Shown: positions 54,201 through 64,000 of the stretch, one piece after another
How the letters are laid out: every line of letters begins with the position of its first letter
Position numbering within the stretch: the stretch's first letter is position 1
Program-made: the position numbers and the translations under genes
Assembly (NCBI GenBank): GCA_024516035.1
Contig: CM044956.1
Location: 8,915,997-8,979,996, forward strand
Direction of reading: 5' to 3'
DNA length: 64,000 bases
Source of the DNA: Bactericera cockerelli
Taxonomy: Eukaryota > Arthropoda > Insecta > Hemiptera > Triozidae
Notes under the pieces: generated by a model
Databases searched by the model: none
What the model saw: the letters and a program-made list of their open reading frames with translations, nothing else
What the model was told of the DNA's origin: nothing

Positions 54201-57200
54201 CGCCTGGTGGTTAACTTCCACTAAAGAGTGTTATTATTATAGGACCTCAAACATGAGGTAGAGGTTGAGTAGGGGTTCTGGTCTTAAGTAGATTCTGGAA
54301 AGTTAAAGTGAAAGAAAAAGAATAATTGTCAGCGTCGATGGCGCGTTTGAATGCACCGGTTCTCGTAGGATCACCGAAGTTAAGCAACGCAACGTCGAGC
54401 GAGGTAAAGACTTCGTGATGTTGGCATTTCAGCCCAACCCAGGCTTGATGAAGTAAATGTGGGTGGCAGGTTTGTGAGTTTCCTGCGAATGGAGGGTAAC
54501 ACCCCCGTCGCGATATGACCATGCAGTTAAAAGCGACGTTAAACCAAAATTTAAAAAAATATATTTATATAAAAAAGAAGAATATTTAACTCGAAGGGGT
54601 TTTAAAATCAAACATATCAACTGGCCCACTTATTGATTCGACAACCCCTTTTACTTTTTTTTTAATCACAAAACGACCACCTCGGAATTTAAGGTCATAA
54701 ATTGCAATTTCAGTCACCCACCTGTAGAAAGTTGATCATAATCCATGCTGATCTGGGGTTGACCAGGCGTATCTGCTGCATGAACGTAAAGTCAGCAAGA
54801 TTCAGAACCATGACCACGCCACTGATTTGAACCTGCGGATCTTCGACCAGTAACTGGAGCGATGTGGCCGCCACTGAAATGATCTTTTCGTCGTTAAGGA
54901 CCTTCGTATCGAAATTTCCTGGAACAAGCGTTCAGAGTCTTCTAATATTAGTTTGTATGTTTATCAGATTAAAATTAAGTAAATTAAGTAACACAAATCG
55001 TAGTGTTTTCAGAATATTTTCTTCTATTATCAGGTACAGTTGTCAGGCCAAAAAACAAAGGTAACACTAATCGTTATTGCCTATAACAGATTTTACATTA
55101 GGAAGGGTATTTACCAGGAAAATGTTTTTTTCCTGGTGAAGAAAGAGAAAGAAATGTTTTTTTCGGGCCTCGAATTTTTTTCGCAGGCCGGACCAAAGAG
55201 CTTCGCGGTCCGAATTCGGACCGCGGACCGTTAATTGCCGACGGAGGCACTATGGCCATAGATAAGTTGCGATGTTTATGAATGAGTGAGTAATCCTTGT
55301 GTTGGGGTTTGTGTTTAATAAGTATAAGTAGAAGACTACTATATTGATTATATTCCCAAGACATGATTGAAAGCTATAAGGCCTCATACTGTGCATAAAC
55401 ATAATTAAACATCTTGATATTATTATTTTCAATTATTTTAAACATAAAAAACTGTTTAGACCATCATCATAAGGATGACAACCCAAAACGCTTGCAGCAT
55501 TGCCTCGTTGAACTGCAAAGCTTATTTGTTGCAGCAAATAATTTCCCGATCTTGGGTCTCCAGTCTTTTTTACAATGGATCTTTTCAATTTTCCTAACCA
55601 TTGTTTAGCTTCTTTACACAGCTTTCAAAATGTAATGTTCTCGTTCTAGATGCAGTTATTATTTTCACTACATAATTGATAAAATTTAACACGGTACCTT
55701 TGCGTATGGAGTGAAATTCAAACATGATAAGAAGGCGTTTGAGAGAGCAATCTTATTCGGAAAGTAAGAGTGAACTGTAAATGACCTAAATTAAAAGTAG
55801 CTTGCCATTGTTTTTAATATAGACCTCATTAAAACTTAAAGGCCCATGTGTGTCAATACATATACCTAAATACCTATAATGCGTGGGTTATTTTTAACTT
55901 GCAACATTTGCGTGTATACATTTGACTACTTTATACCGTGTTATCAACTTTGTGCTGATTAGTAGTAAAGAGGTCAAGTCGATTACAGAGTGATGATGAC
56001 ATGATTCAGTTTCTATGAGAAAAATCAAGTGGGACCTAAAGACAGCATAGTGTAGCGTGATTCATACATGACAAGAATGATGGTCTTTGCTTTCAACTTC
56101 ATGGTCATTGATCATGTGACAAGAGTGGTTTTACGCATCATTTGCTGTGTAAACAACCCAGCTACTCAAATTAACCTTACCCAGCCTGATTGAGGCCGGG
56201 AATAGCCAGGGATGGATTCGAAATCAGAACGGTCACTAATCCATGTCCTCATCTCGGATGAGAACTGGCATAATAAAAGTTCCATCTCCGATGTCTAGAC
56301 AAGAGAGCGCGCGATGAGCTCAGTGGTTAAGCACTCGCTTGCCATGCGGAAGGTCCCGGGTCCGATCCCCCGTGCCGACAAAAATTTGTTTTCTTAATTT
56401 GGCTACAGTCAAAAACAGGAGCCGCTCCCCCAAATAAAGCTAGATCTTATCTAAGAACCAGTAAAGTTGCAATTATTTGCTACAGAAGTAAATTCTCTTT
56501 AAACTTTTGGACATTCTGATTCTAAATAAGACGGATTGAGGAGATTTCATGACACCATTCAGTTTCTGTCAGAAGAGCGAAAGTAAATCTCAATAGAATA
56601 TTGAGTTTACTTTTTTTTTATATTTTATATTTAATAAAAAAAAAATAAAACATTCCTCTGAAAAAAAAAAAAACTACGAGCTATTAGTAAACCCTTGACA
56701 TAAAAAGTCTTCTCCCTCTTTTACTTTGCCTTTTCCCAAACCTACTTGGGGTCGGCATTTTTCAACCACTTGGTTGACGTTGGTTGTTTGTAGCACATTT
56801 TTACGGCTAAATGCCCTTCCTAACGCCAACGATTCTATTTTATCTAACGTCCTGATCAGGACAGGAATTTTACTCTTCATTCGCTAAGATTCTTACCAGC
56901 TGCTCACATTAATCTCACCCGGTGCCGGAAAGCCAGCCTCCGTAGCGTAATGGTTGTGACTACTGCCCGTAGTCCAGAGATGCCGAGTTCAACTCCCGGT
57001 TGGAGCAGACTTTTCGCACAGAAAATTCTATCCCTCCGAACACGTGAGCATTTCCGGCCCTTGACATCAAAAGTAAATAATGAAAATTTCCACTTCGATT
57101 GTAATACTAAAATAAATGATAATAATAAAAACACTCTTTAGTGGAAGGTAACAACCAGGCGAGGTTAATGCTCAAAGCATTTTCTACCACCTAACCCTCA

Positions 57201-60200
57201 GAGTCTTATTATTATGTGGTTACATACTCAATTTAATGAGGAAAAATTCATGCACTGGGTGGGATTCGAACCAACGGACCCCTACGCTACCTGTATTACC
57301 AGACTAGTGCGTTAACCACTTGAGTACCAGTAATGATCACGAAAAGCCTTAATGAAACCTAGGTAATTTTGGATGAGCTAATCAATGCCGTGTCTACCTA
57401 GACAGTCACTGTCCTAGAAGAACTCACAAGGTCAACGTATATGAATACATAAGGGTTTGCACGCGCCAAAACATTGACCATTGGTACAATACTATGCAAT
57501 ACAATGTGTCATTTGTGTACACTTATACAAAAAAAAATGTATAAGTGTACTTTGTATAAATACACTTATACAAAAATTGTATGTAACATATACAATTATG
57601 CATGTATATAATTATAGATAGGGTGACCATGTTTTATACATTTCTGTAAATGTCGAACAAACAATAAATTCTAAATTCTAAAAAAAAAAAAAATCTAAAT
57701 TAAAAAATGGCCAAACTAGAGGTTCTTCGAACTGTAGGTACTGTATAATCGGAAAACTGTGGTGTTTAAAGATGTAGGTTTTATAATGCAATACTTTATA
57801 ATACTTTCTATTCAGAAGGTAATGTGGATAGCCGGTTTGTAAAGTTCCAGAAAAAGGAGTGTAAATGACCCCTCTCGCGTGGCGACCACTCCGATCTTTT
57901 AAAATATTCGACCGTGGCACAAACGATCCTGTACCTCGGTATGGAGGTCTAATGTGAACACTCGCATCAAAATACCCGCAAAAATATTTTGACTGGATCT
58001 CCCATGTATCGTGATTAGCCCTATAGTGTGAATCCGGCTGAAAGCGATGGTCACTGACGTGATTTTTAAGAAGAAAGAAATGTTCAGATGAAAATAAAGA
58101 CATTAATGAGTTAATAACAGATATGAGACACGATTATATTTATAAGTATACTAAAACAACACATTTTTAAATAAAGTGTACATGTAAATACAAGTAAAAA
58201 ATCCTGTCACAGCACACTCCAATGTCATGTCTGCAAAATACTAGTGGTGGATTGGATCTTCTCTTTCAACAGTTCAGAGAGTCGACTCCTGTCCACCTCC
58301 TCTTCTTTCCTAGTGGACACTTCTCGTAGCTTGACCACATTCCTCTCAATCTCAAACTCCCCGACGATCACAACCCATGGGATGCCACTGTCCTCGCAGT
58401 ACTGAAGTTGCTGCAGGAGCTTCGGGTTCTTCTTGTAGGAGTGCTCCGCGTTGATGCCATTCTTCCACAGGTAGCTGCACAGTCGCATTCTTTCTTCCAG
58501 GAGGTTCTTCTGGGCGCTTGCCACGTAGACTTGCACCTCTGTCGTTCTGAGTTTTGTTCTCTCGGCAGCCAGTTTGGATTCAATGAGAGAGAAGATCCGC
58601 TCCACACCGATGGATATTCCTACACAGGGCACATTCCGTTGTCTGGGATCAAACATGCCGACGAGGTTGTCATAGCGACCGCCCCCCGCCACACTGCCCA
58701 CGTTCCCTTTCCTTCTGTTTCCCACCAGCACAGCTTCGTAAATAATCCCAGTGTAGTAGTCCAGTCCCCGCGCCAAACTCAGATCAAAGATCACCTTGTC
58801 AGTCAGCTCGTAAATATCACAATAGAACAACAGAAGCTTGATAGCGGCGAGACCTTCCAACGCTGATTTCGACGTTTTCAACAGGTCGTCTTGCATGAAT
58901 TTCTCCACCAAGTCTTTGTGTCCGTGTTGCTGCACATACATTCCTATCTTATCAGCGATGACCTCGGAGAACCTTTCTCCTGCGTCATCTCATACCTGAC
59001 CTCCTGCCAGCTCCACTTATCCAGCTTGTCAACAGAGGAGCAGATGGTTCTGAACTGCTTGGCCGGGACACCGCACGATTCAAACAATCCATCCAGAAGA
59101 GATCTGTGGTTCAACTTGATCACAAACTCCCCAATTGGCAAGGAAGACAGAATTTCACTCACAATTCTCACGCATTCTGCTTCGGGAATCATGGGATCAT
59201 ACTTGCCCGCTATGTCAAAGTCACACTGGTAGAACTCCCTGTATCGTCCTTTCGACATGACGGGGTTATCTCTGCGATACACTTTGGCGACCTGGTATCT
59301 TTTGATGTTGGATATTTTGTTCATGGCGAGGTAGCGGGCGAAGGGCACTGTGAGGTCATACCGGAGGGAGAGAAGCTCGCCCCCTTGGTCGGCCAGGTCG
59401 TAGATCAGCTTGGAGTCCTCCCCATACTTCCCGTTCAGCACCTCCCTCAGTTCAAACACGGGCGTCTCGATCGTCTGGGCGCCATGCCGCTTGAATATGG
59501 AAGTGATTTGTTCCAGAACATTTTTCCTGAGCACCATGGGTTCGGGCCCGTAGTCACGTGTTCCTTTGGGTGTTTTCAATGTGAGCTTCACCTGGTCATA
59601 TTCCACATCATGATCCTCGCCGACGGTGCTTCGACACAATTTCGACTTCAGTTCCTTTAATTTATCGATCTCTTTCTTCACGTTTTCGATGTTGGGTGGG
59701 TTCACATCTTTCAGCTTGCGTATCAGATCTCGTTGCTCCTTTATTTCGTTGATGATTTGAAGTCTGTCCATCTCATGCGTTGCACTGTTGCCGTTAACAC
59801 GTAAAAAGTTTTCACTCGGGCGCGGGACGGTAGACACGCTGTCTCGTATTGATGACATCGCGATGACTGAACCTAGCCGTCCTGGCGTTATCAGATTGAA
59901 CCATGAAGACTGTCTCTTGCATCATCACTTCATAAGTTCGAGAAGTCCCGGTCTTCTCCGTCACTTTATGTATATTTCTATACGTTATATTTGCATATTC
60001 CCTCATCTTTTTTATAACCCTGTATACTGATTTGTCCTTAAGAGTGGACTGTAAGCCAAACACCGAACTCAGTAGCTTGATCGATAAGGCGGCGGACTTG
60101 TTATCTGGAGGTCGGTGGTTCAAGTCCCAAGTTATGCATAAATTTAGTAAAGCGAGTTAAGTAGTTGTGATGATATCACGATTGTGATCAACACAAATAA

Positions 60201-62438
60201 TATTTATTTATTTTTTCCCCCCGTTTTTATTTCGTAGCCATGAAACAGGAGCTACTGTAGACGCTTGTGGTCTGTGTTGTAGCCTGCCCATCCCGTAGTA
60301 TGCCTCGTCTCTGATGGGCGAGAAGTGACACAATACTTCCCAATTAGGTGCTGGGTCAACACGAGCGCACCGGAAGGTCTCCCTCTCAAACAACTGTAAC
60401 CAAATTTTGAATGCAAATTTTTGTCGGCGCGGGGGTTCGAACCGGGGACCTTCCGCATGGCAAGCGAGTGCTTAACCACTGAGCTAATCGCGCGCTATGA
60501 TAACTAATTGTGAGTCAAAAAAGATCTTACCTGCTTTGACCAATAGAAGGGATCTACCCAGACTGTCCCTCTGGTGTGGCACAGCATGGGTCTGTGCATC
60601 GTAGACGTACTTCATGTTGGAGGGTAAGATGGACTGGAAGTAGCGGGGGTAGTTCCTCCTCATTTCAACGTACTGCTTGATCTGAAGCAACAAATAATAT
60701 ACAATCCCAAAAATTACACTTCGTGTGATGAATTGGGTTGGGTGGAAGAGATTGCCATAGGCAATAACCCCGCCCTTTAGTTAGGACTTATGTTTTTATA
60801 TATTTTCTATTCTTTTTCATTTTCATTGTATATATTGTTTCCATTTTTTTCATTGGTAAATTAATTATTTGTATGTACATAATGTCCATTTATACTTAAT
60901 AAAGCGTTGTATAGTGATAATAATAATAATAATGAATTCGTCAAGACGATATTTTTTTATTATTATTGAATGGGTACGGAATTCATATATCTCATTGTGC
61001 AGTCGTGAAAGAATTGTATGGACGCCCACGTGAAATGTCTAGGATCCTTCCAAGTATAACGATTTATTGATTAGGTTTAATTTCCTGGAATGTTTTATTT
61101 GGGATGATTGTTTTACCCTCCGCAAACTAAAAATCGTACAGACTACTCACATTAACCTCACCCAGCCTGTTTCGAAATTTAAAAATCAGCATAAGGAAAT
61201 AATCTAGTAAAAAAGAGGCATTTTTTCTAGTTCCATTGAGCGTGATATTCAATTTATAAGCGGCATTGATGGGCACAGTGCCTTGTTCTTCAGACTTGGA
61301 GAGAATATTTTGTAATAATAAATAATAACTGTGTATTTTTTATATTTGTGTAGGAGCTACAAAAACAAACTAAGAATACAAAAACAAATACTTCCGATTT
61401 CTAATATTAGAAATTTCTCGGAAGTAAAACATGAAATGGTAAGCTCACCATTTTGAAAGCCTTCTCCACGTCATGCTTTCTTGCTCTCAGGAACCCCATG
61501 AGGAAAGTGGCGTCCGTCCTGATTGTTTTCAGTTTTTTTATCCTCTGTGAAAAGCGCAAAAAGAAGTCGAATAGAGAGTGTTCAAAAAGTAGAAAGAAAA
61601 TGAACTTTAGCCGACAAAAAATTGAAAATGTAATATATTTTCATTCACTTGTCGATTTTATTTAGATTTTCTTTTATATATTATGTAAAAAAATTCAAAC
61701 AAAAACATTCATATTTAAAGTTGGTAGATGCAATGTAGTGCAGAGAGGGATTGGGTGAAAAAGTCCTGAGAATACTGACTGGATTCGTTTCCTCTCTGGA
61801 TCGCAAAAGACAAATATTGGTAGAGGAATTTCTTAAAGATAATTGTTTCTGAAATGCAGAAAGAAGCCAGCGCGCAGCGTCTAGAGTCTAGAGCATGTTG
61901 AATAGTATTGAACACACCAGTTCTCGTTTTGCCCAGAAGTTATGCAACGTCCAGCAAGATTAGTACTTTGATGGGTGACCATTCAAATTAAGACCCTCAT
62001 GTCAGCCAAACTTAGGCTAGGTGAGATTAATGTGGGCAACTGGTTTATGTGTTTCCCCCGCAAATGGAGGGTAACACCCCGGTCTTGAAATTACAAATAT
62101 TTTATTTATACTACCGATGTAGGACTGTAGAGTCCCTTATTCCTAAAAAGTTTTTTTTTTTTGGTTTAACGACGCTTACAACTGCATGGTCATATCACGA
62201 CGGGTGAGTATTTATTTTAGTAGGTATCAAAGTCAAGTAATTACTTAAGGTTTTAAAAAAAAAAAATCGATCTTCTGTACCAACCTTGTATTAAATCCCT
62301 CAGTGCCTCAATATTCCTCCTGGCCTGTGTGGGGTCTTCCCTCACTTCATCATGAGCGCGCAGCTTCCAATCTTCGGTCAGGTCAAACGGGTCTACATTG
62401 GGGAAGCACATCACAGTCTTTTCATCTTCTGGCGACAT
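51242..62438 (-). CDS. CRAL-TRIO domain lipid-transfer protein (TTPA/clavesin-like)
   Basis: Family role: cytosolic Sec14-like carriers that bind retinoids, tocopherol or phosphoinositides. Seven coding exons, 5' to 3': 62438-62281, 61542-61449, 60681-60531, 54918-54722, 53855-53745, 52191-52047, 51270-51242. They join in frame to 294 aa. Seen: a CRAL-TRIO N-terminal helix pair (about 45-100, with [20 protein letters not shown] and MRRNYPRYF) and a lipid-binding domain (about 115-260) with [48 protein letters not shown] and PQDWGG. The exon 1/2 junction uses a TTG|gtacag donor and the second AG of cacagag; this is the only combination I found that keeps the family frame. The last exon is tiny (GWREYGITT) and less certain. 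Intron 3 hosts the HARS copy. The exon at 52191 has a twelve-fold repeated acceptor. Confidence 0.87.
51325..51525 (+). repeat. Family X repeat with internal duplications
   Basis: atagggtggcgtcatcgtga, gcacttctaccactgtcttt, then repeated tttatagtcccccagccaga segments. Confidence 0.6.
51748..52008 (+). mobile_element. SINE-E split by a short insertion
   Basis: Head at 51748-51840 (gtagcttgatcgataaggcg, cttgtaacctggaggttgat) and tail at about 51928-52005 (gcgagtttgagaagttgtga). The insert (about 51843-51926) begins cctggtcgcagggttcc and ends aacactgcgacctgg, roughly inverted ends. A related segment lies inverted at 46430-46510. Confidence 0.7.
52167..52653 (-). repeat. 40-bp minisatellite repeating a 3' splice site
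   Basis: The real exon acceptor (tttttcag|ATTAAAGTTCACGGC, exon start 52191) is followed upstream by eleven more copies at 52231, 52271, 52311, 52352, 52392, 52432, 52472, 52512, 52552, 52592 and 52632. All keep the AG (one as ttttttag). Using any distal copy brings a TAA into frame at the next unit, because the 40-nt period shifts the frame. Confidence 0.93.
52660..52705 (-). mobile_element. SINE-H tail fragment
   Basis: tttaacgtcactttcaactg and catggtcaaatcac, the 3' end of SINE-H only. It sits at the distal end of the acceptor array. Confidence 0.6.
52975..53098 (+). mobile_element. SINE-A copy, head degraded
   Basis: ggtctggtaattcagaagtt, caaaacccagccgggacatg, then the A body to ttgggcttactgctggaata. 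Confidence 0.7.
53100..53275 (+). mobile_element. SINE-E-related copy
   Basis: accaacctcagtctcgcagt, gtggttcgagtcccatgttc, then gttacgatatcacatcgcga and aacaccaatatgataacc. Confidence 0.6.
53279..53728. mobile_element. Mariner-like MITE
   Basis: Terminal inverted repeats of about 35 bp (CAGGRTGTMCYACCAAAGTT then GGACACCTCAAAT), flanked by TA. About 450 bp, no transposase. The end lies about 11 bp from the 5' splice site of CRAL-TRIO exon 53745-53855. Confidence 0.85.
54028..54240 (+). mobile_element. SINE-B copy, full length
   Basis: Head tggtagtccagtggttaacg (A box), gttggttcgaatcccaccca (B box), full body and (ATT)n tail. Confidence 0.9.
54325..54552 (+). mobile_element. SINE-H copy, 5S head clear
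   Basis: agcgtcgatggcgcgtttga, accggttctcgtaggatcac, gaagttaagcaacgcaacgt (5S-like), then cccaacccaggcttgatgaa core and gtgatatgacc-type end. The 5S resemblance is closest in this copy. Confidence 0.85.
55000..56085. other. Intronic sequence without recognised features
   Basis: Part of CRAL-TRIO intron 3. AT-rich; a region near 55140-55250 with gaattcggaccgcggaccg is G+C-richer and holds short inverted words, but no family is recognised. Confidence 0.5.
56088..56292 (-). mobile_element. SINE-H copy, diverged
   Basis: acttcatggtcattgatcat, attaaccttacccagcctga, ggtcactaatccatgtcctc, gaactggcataataaa. 5S head decayed. Confidence 0.6.
56303..56412 (+). mobile_element. SINE-D head fragment
   Basis: gcgcgatgagctcagtggtt, tgccatgcggaaggtcccgg, tccgatcccccgtgccgaca; body cut off after aatttggctacagt. 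Confidence 0.75.
56930..57065 (+). mobile_element. SINE-G copy, 3' truncated
   Basis: gcctccgtagcgtaatggtt, cgagttcaactcccggttgg, gaaaattctatccctccgaa; ends at catttccggccc. Confidence 0.75.
57122..57338 (-). mobile_element. SINE-B copy
   Basis: aaacactctttagtggaagg, caggcgaggttaatgctcaa, gggtgggattcgaaccaacg, accagactagtgcgttaacc. Confidence 0.9.
58225..59858 (-). CDS. HARS: Histidyl-tRNA synthetase, intronless copy with one frameshift
   Basis: Ligates histidine to tRNA-His (class II). Start ATG at 59858 ([11 protein letters not shown]), stop at 58225, about 544 codons if one missing base at about 58968-58972 is allowed for; otherwise frame 1 ends at 58944 after EMTQEKG. Seen: WHEP-like helix pair (about 30-75, with [10 protein letters not shown]); class II core with [36 protein letters not shown] (motif 2), [14 protein letters not shown] (HisA) and [16 protein letters not shown] (HisB); and a C-terminal anticodon-binding domain ([20 protein letters not shown]). 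It has no introns, whereas human HARS has many, so a retrocopy is likely. No clear poly(A) tail or flanking duplication was found. It is nested on the same strand in CRAL-TRIO intron 3. It is either a young pseudogene or a working retrogene with a sequencing indel. Confidence 0.8.
60060..60208 (+). mobile_element. SINE-E copy
   Basis: ccgaactcagtagcttgatc, gataaggcggcggacttgtt, ggtggttcaagtcccaagtt, aaagcgagttaagtagttgt. Confidence 0.8.
60215..60502 (-). mobile_element. SINE-D copy, full length
   Basis: Minus head gcgcgattagctcagtgg with B box ggttcgaacccccgcgcc, full D body, poly(A)-like end at the left. Its head lies about 20 bp from the donor of CRAL-TRIO exon 60531-60681. Confidence 0.85.
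60725..60940 (+). repeat. Family T repeat
   Basis: gggttgggtggaagagattg, caataaccccgccctttagt, AT-rich middle, aataaagcgttgtatagtga, TAA run. Confidence 0.75.
61898..62095 (+). mobile_element. SINE-H copy
   Basis: acacaccagttctcgttttg, agaagttatgcaacgtccag, agtactttgatgggtgacc (5S-like), gctaggtgagattaatgtgg and gcaaatggagggtaacaccc core. The 3' end resumes as a fragment at 62160-62205. Confidence 0.75.
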
Positions 62439-62627
62439 TTTGTCTGCTCTGTCCGCTCCAAGAAACTCAAAATGAGGGTCTGAAGAAAACCAATTAATAA
62501 ATTATGATTCTTCCCATTAAAAAAAAAACAATTTTCACTCAGCTATTGAAAATTGAAACCTTGGTTATAATACGGGAATGAATTATTTAAGAAGCTATCT
62601 ACTTTTTGGGACCTTCATCTTTCATTC

Positions 62628-62900
62628 GTAGTCACCGTGGCCGATTTGAGTTAAGTAGCGCACTAGGCTTGCACGCACGGTGACCTGGGTTCGAATCCCA
62701 GCGCAGTCGGAATATTTTGGTCTCTAGTTGTATGTTACGGGTTACGGAGACCACTCATACCTCGTGATGAAATATTATTATCTGCTTTGATGTGAGCACC
62801 AACCAGTGGCGGAATTTTGGGCAAAAAGTATACAGGATAAAAGAGATGAAAAAAAAAATCCTAAATTTTTTCTGTACCCACTAAATCTAAAATTATAATA
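62628..62900 (+). mobile_element. SINE-C copy
   Basis: agtcaccgtggccgatttga, cgcacggtgacctgggttcg, cactcatacctcgtgatgaa, gagcaccaaccagtggcgga. Confidence 0.8.
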
Positions 62901-62977
62901 TCATACCACAAAGAAAGAGATTACTTTTTTTCCATACAAAATAAACCAGTTGAGCCACAAAAATACTATTAACTTAC

Positions 62978-63041
62978 TTATCTCACACAAGGCTTCTCTC
63001 TGGCCTTTCGACACAAGGACTTCTGTCCGGCTCCAAGATTT
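62978..63041 (-). other. Candidate 5' non-coding exon of the CRAL-TRIO gene
   Basis: Bounded by a ttgcgtag acceptor and a TAA|gtaagtt donor, and followed by an acceptor at 62480 (ggttttcttcag) that starts the first coding exon. No in-frame ATG in it. The frame is open, so an upstream start cannot be excluded. Confidence 0.45.
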
Positions 63042-63689
63042 CTACGCAAATAGATCAAAATAATTATTTAAAAAAATAAACATCACTTTCGTGCGCTTAT
63101 CAGGTAGAAATTCACAACACCTTTTACTGACCTAGTTTTTAGGGTTGAAAAGTTTGTAATCACTCCTGGCTTGATTGTAGTTCAAAGTTCAACGTACTGA
63201 TTCGAAATGGCCATTGAGCTTTTGATTTTAACCCTAACGTGTATTTGCTGGTCTGTTGGACGCTAGAGTTAGCTGGGAAGTATGATGTCGATATTAATCA
63301 AAATTCAAATCAGAACTTCATAAAAAAAATACAACAGTAAATAGGTACTACCTACTTTCGAGAATATTGGTCAAAAGTCATTGGTTTGTGGTTTGGAAGT
63401 AGTGGGTCTGTATCGAAGTTGCTGATGAATGCACTAAAACAGTTTATGATAACACCGAAACAAATCCAAGAAATGTATGAGACAGTTCTGAAAGATTCTA
63501 TTCACATCATTCATAACCACATCCATGGAGTATAAAAAAAAAGACGAAAAAAAAATTAAAAGAAGAAAAATATGTATCAAGGAAAAAAATGTATTGTCCT
63601 GATTGGTATGTACTTCTAGCAATCAGCAAAAATGCTGACAGCATTTCTTTTAAATAAATAAAACATTTGTTTCTCTCTCTATTCTCTAT

Positions 63690-63755
63690 GCCAAGGAACT
63701 CGAACCACCGACCCCCAAGTTACGAGTCTACCGCCTTCAAGCTACTGATGTCATA
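63690..63755 (-). mobile_element. SINE-E head fragment
   Basis: Contains aactcgaaccaccgaccccc and aagttacgagtctaccgcct, the reverse of the E head. Confidence 0.6.
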
Positions 63756-63919
63756 ATACCTTTTAATTTGTTAAATAAATTTACAGTTTAATCTTCGGAA
63801 TTTTCATTAATCATTTAAAATACCATTAAGTCTAAATTTGCAGTAGGTACCTCATTCAGCCCAGCAGGTAGGCCCGGGAATAACAGCATCACGAGTGTTT
63901 AAATTTAAAATTTCCTAAT

Positions 63920-64000
63920 GATAAAAATAATATTGCCTTATTTATACTACTCGATTAAGACTACCAAAGTCCCATTATTCCAGCAGTAAGCCCAAGACGT
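63920..64000 (-). mobile_element. SINE-A, truncated by window end
   Basis: aataatattgccttatttat, ccattattccagcagtaagc, ccaagacgt at the edge. Confidence 0.75.

Larger units (their letters stand above)
63042..64000. other. Right flank, probable promoter side of the CRAL-TRIO gene
   Basis: No protein gene recognised. A SINE-E remnant lies at about 63690-63755 (gaactcgaaccaccgacccc). The start of a SINE-A on the minus strand is at 63925-64000, cut by the window edge. Confidence 0.5.

Noticed and set aside
58408..59660. Plus-strand ORFs of 113-184 aa across the HARS copy
   Set aside because: Antisense open frames produced by the G+C-richer HARS coding sequence; no family motifs.

Overview
This window is a repeat-rich stretch of animal nuclear DNA, almost certainly from an insect. 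Genes have many small exons with GT-AG introns. There is an insect-type multicopper oxidase (laccase), a piRNA-pathway Maelstrom gene, and a dense field of SINEs carrying tRNA-like or 5S-rRNA-like heads. The order cannot be fixed from sequence alone; a hemipteran is only a guess.

Layout: (1) 1177-10139, minus strand: a complete ZRSR2/Urp-type minor-spliceosome factor in 8 coding exons. (2) About 10.14-10.23 kb: a short divergent promoter region, then a CMPK2-like mitochondrial nucleotide kinase on the plus strand (coding 10743-11516). (3) 12841-26635, minus: a complete 7-exon Maelstrom gene (420 aa). A full-length, apparently intact Jockey-type LINE (20579-25062) landed inside its second coding exon. 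The insertion made a direct repeat of about 712 bp that leaves one complete copy of the exon. (4) 29316-42625, minus: an 11-exon laccase-like multicopper oxidase (694 aa), with a second, paralogous signal-peptide exon at 46754-46820. (5) 51242-62438, minus: a 7-exon CRAL-TRIO lipid-transfer protein (294 aa). Its 5.6-kb third intron holds an intronless, same-strand histidyl-tRNA synthetase copy (58225-59858) with one frameshift.

All exon models were built by hand by joining frames across GT-AG sites. In each of the four multi-exon genes the joined coding length is an exact multiple of three and has no internal stop.

Repeats dominate the rest. I use working names. SINE-A to SINE-G have tRNA-like heads (A and B box). 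SINE-H has a head derived from 5S rRNA and shares its body with the tRNA-headed SINE-G. Family T is a 3'-end-like repeat with a (TAA)n tail. Family X is an uncharacterised repeat. There are also inverted-repeat MITEs and several minisatellites. Two minisatellites are unusual because their unit contains a working splice site: a 23-bp unit repeating the 5' splice site of Maelstrom exon 5, and a 40-bp unit repeating the 3' splice site of a CRAL-TRIO exon twelve times. These, together with the exon-sparing LINE insertion, are the most notable observations. No CRISPR arrays, operons or bacterial features were seen.
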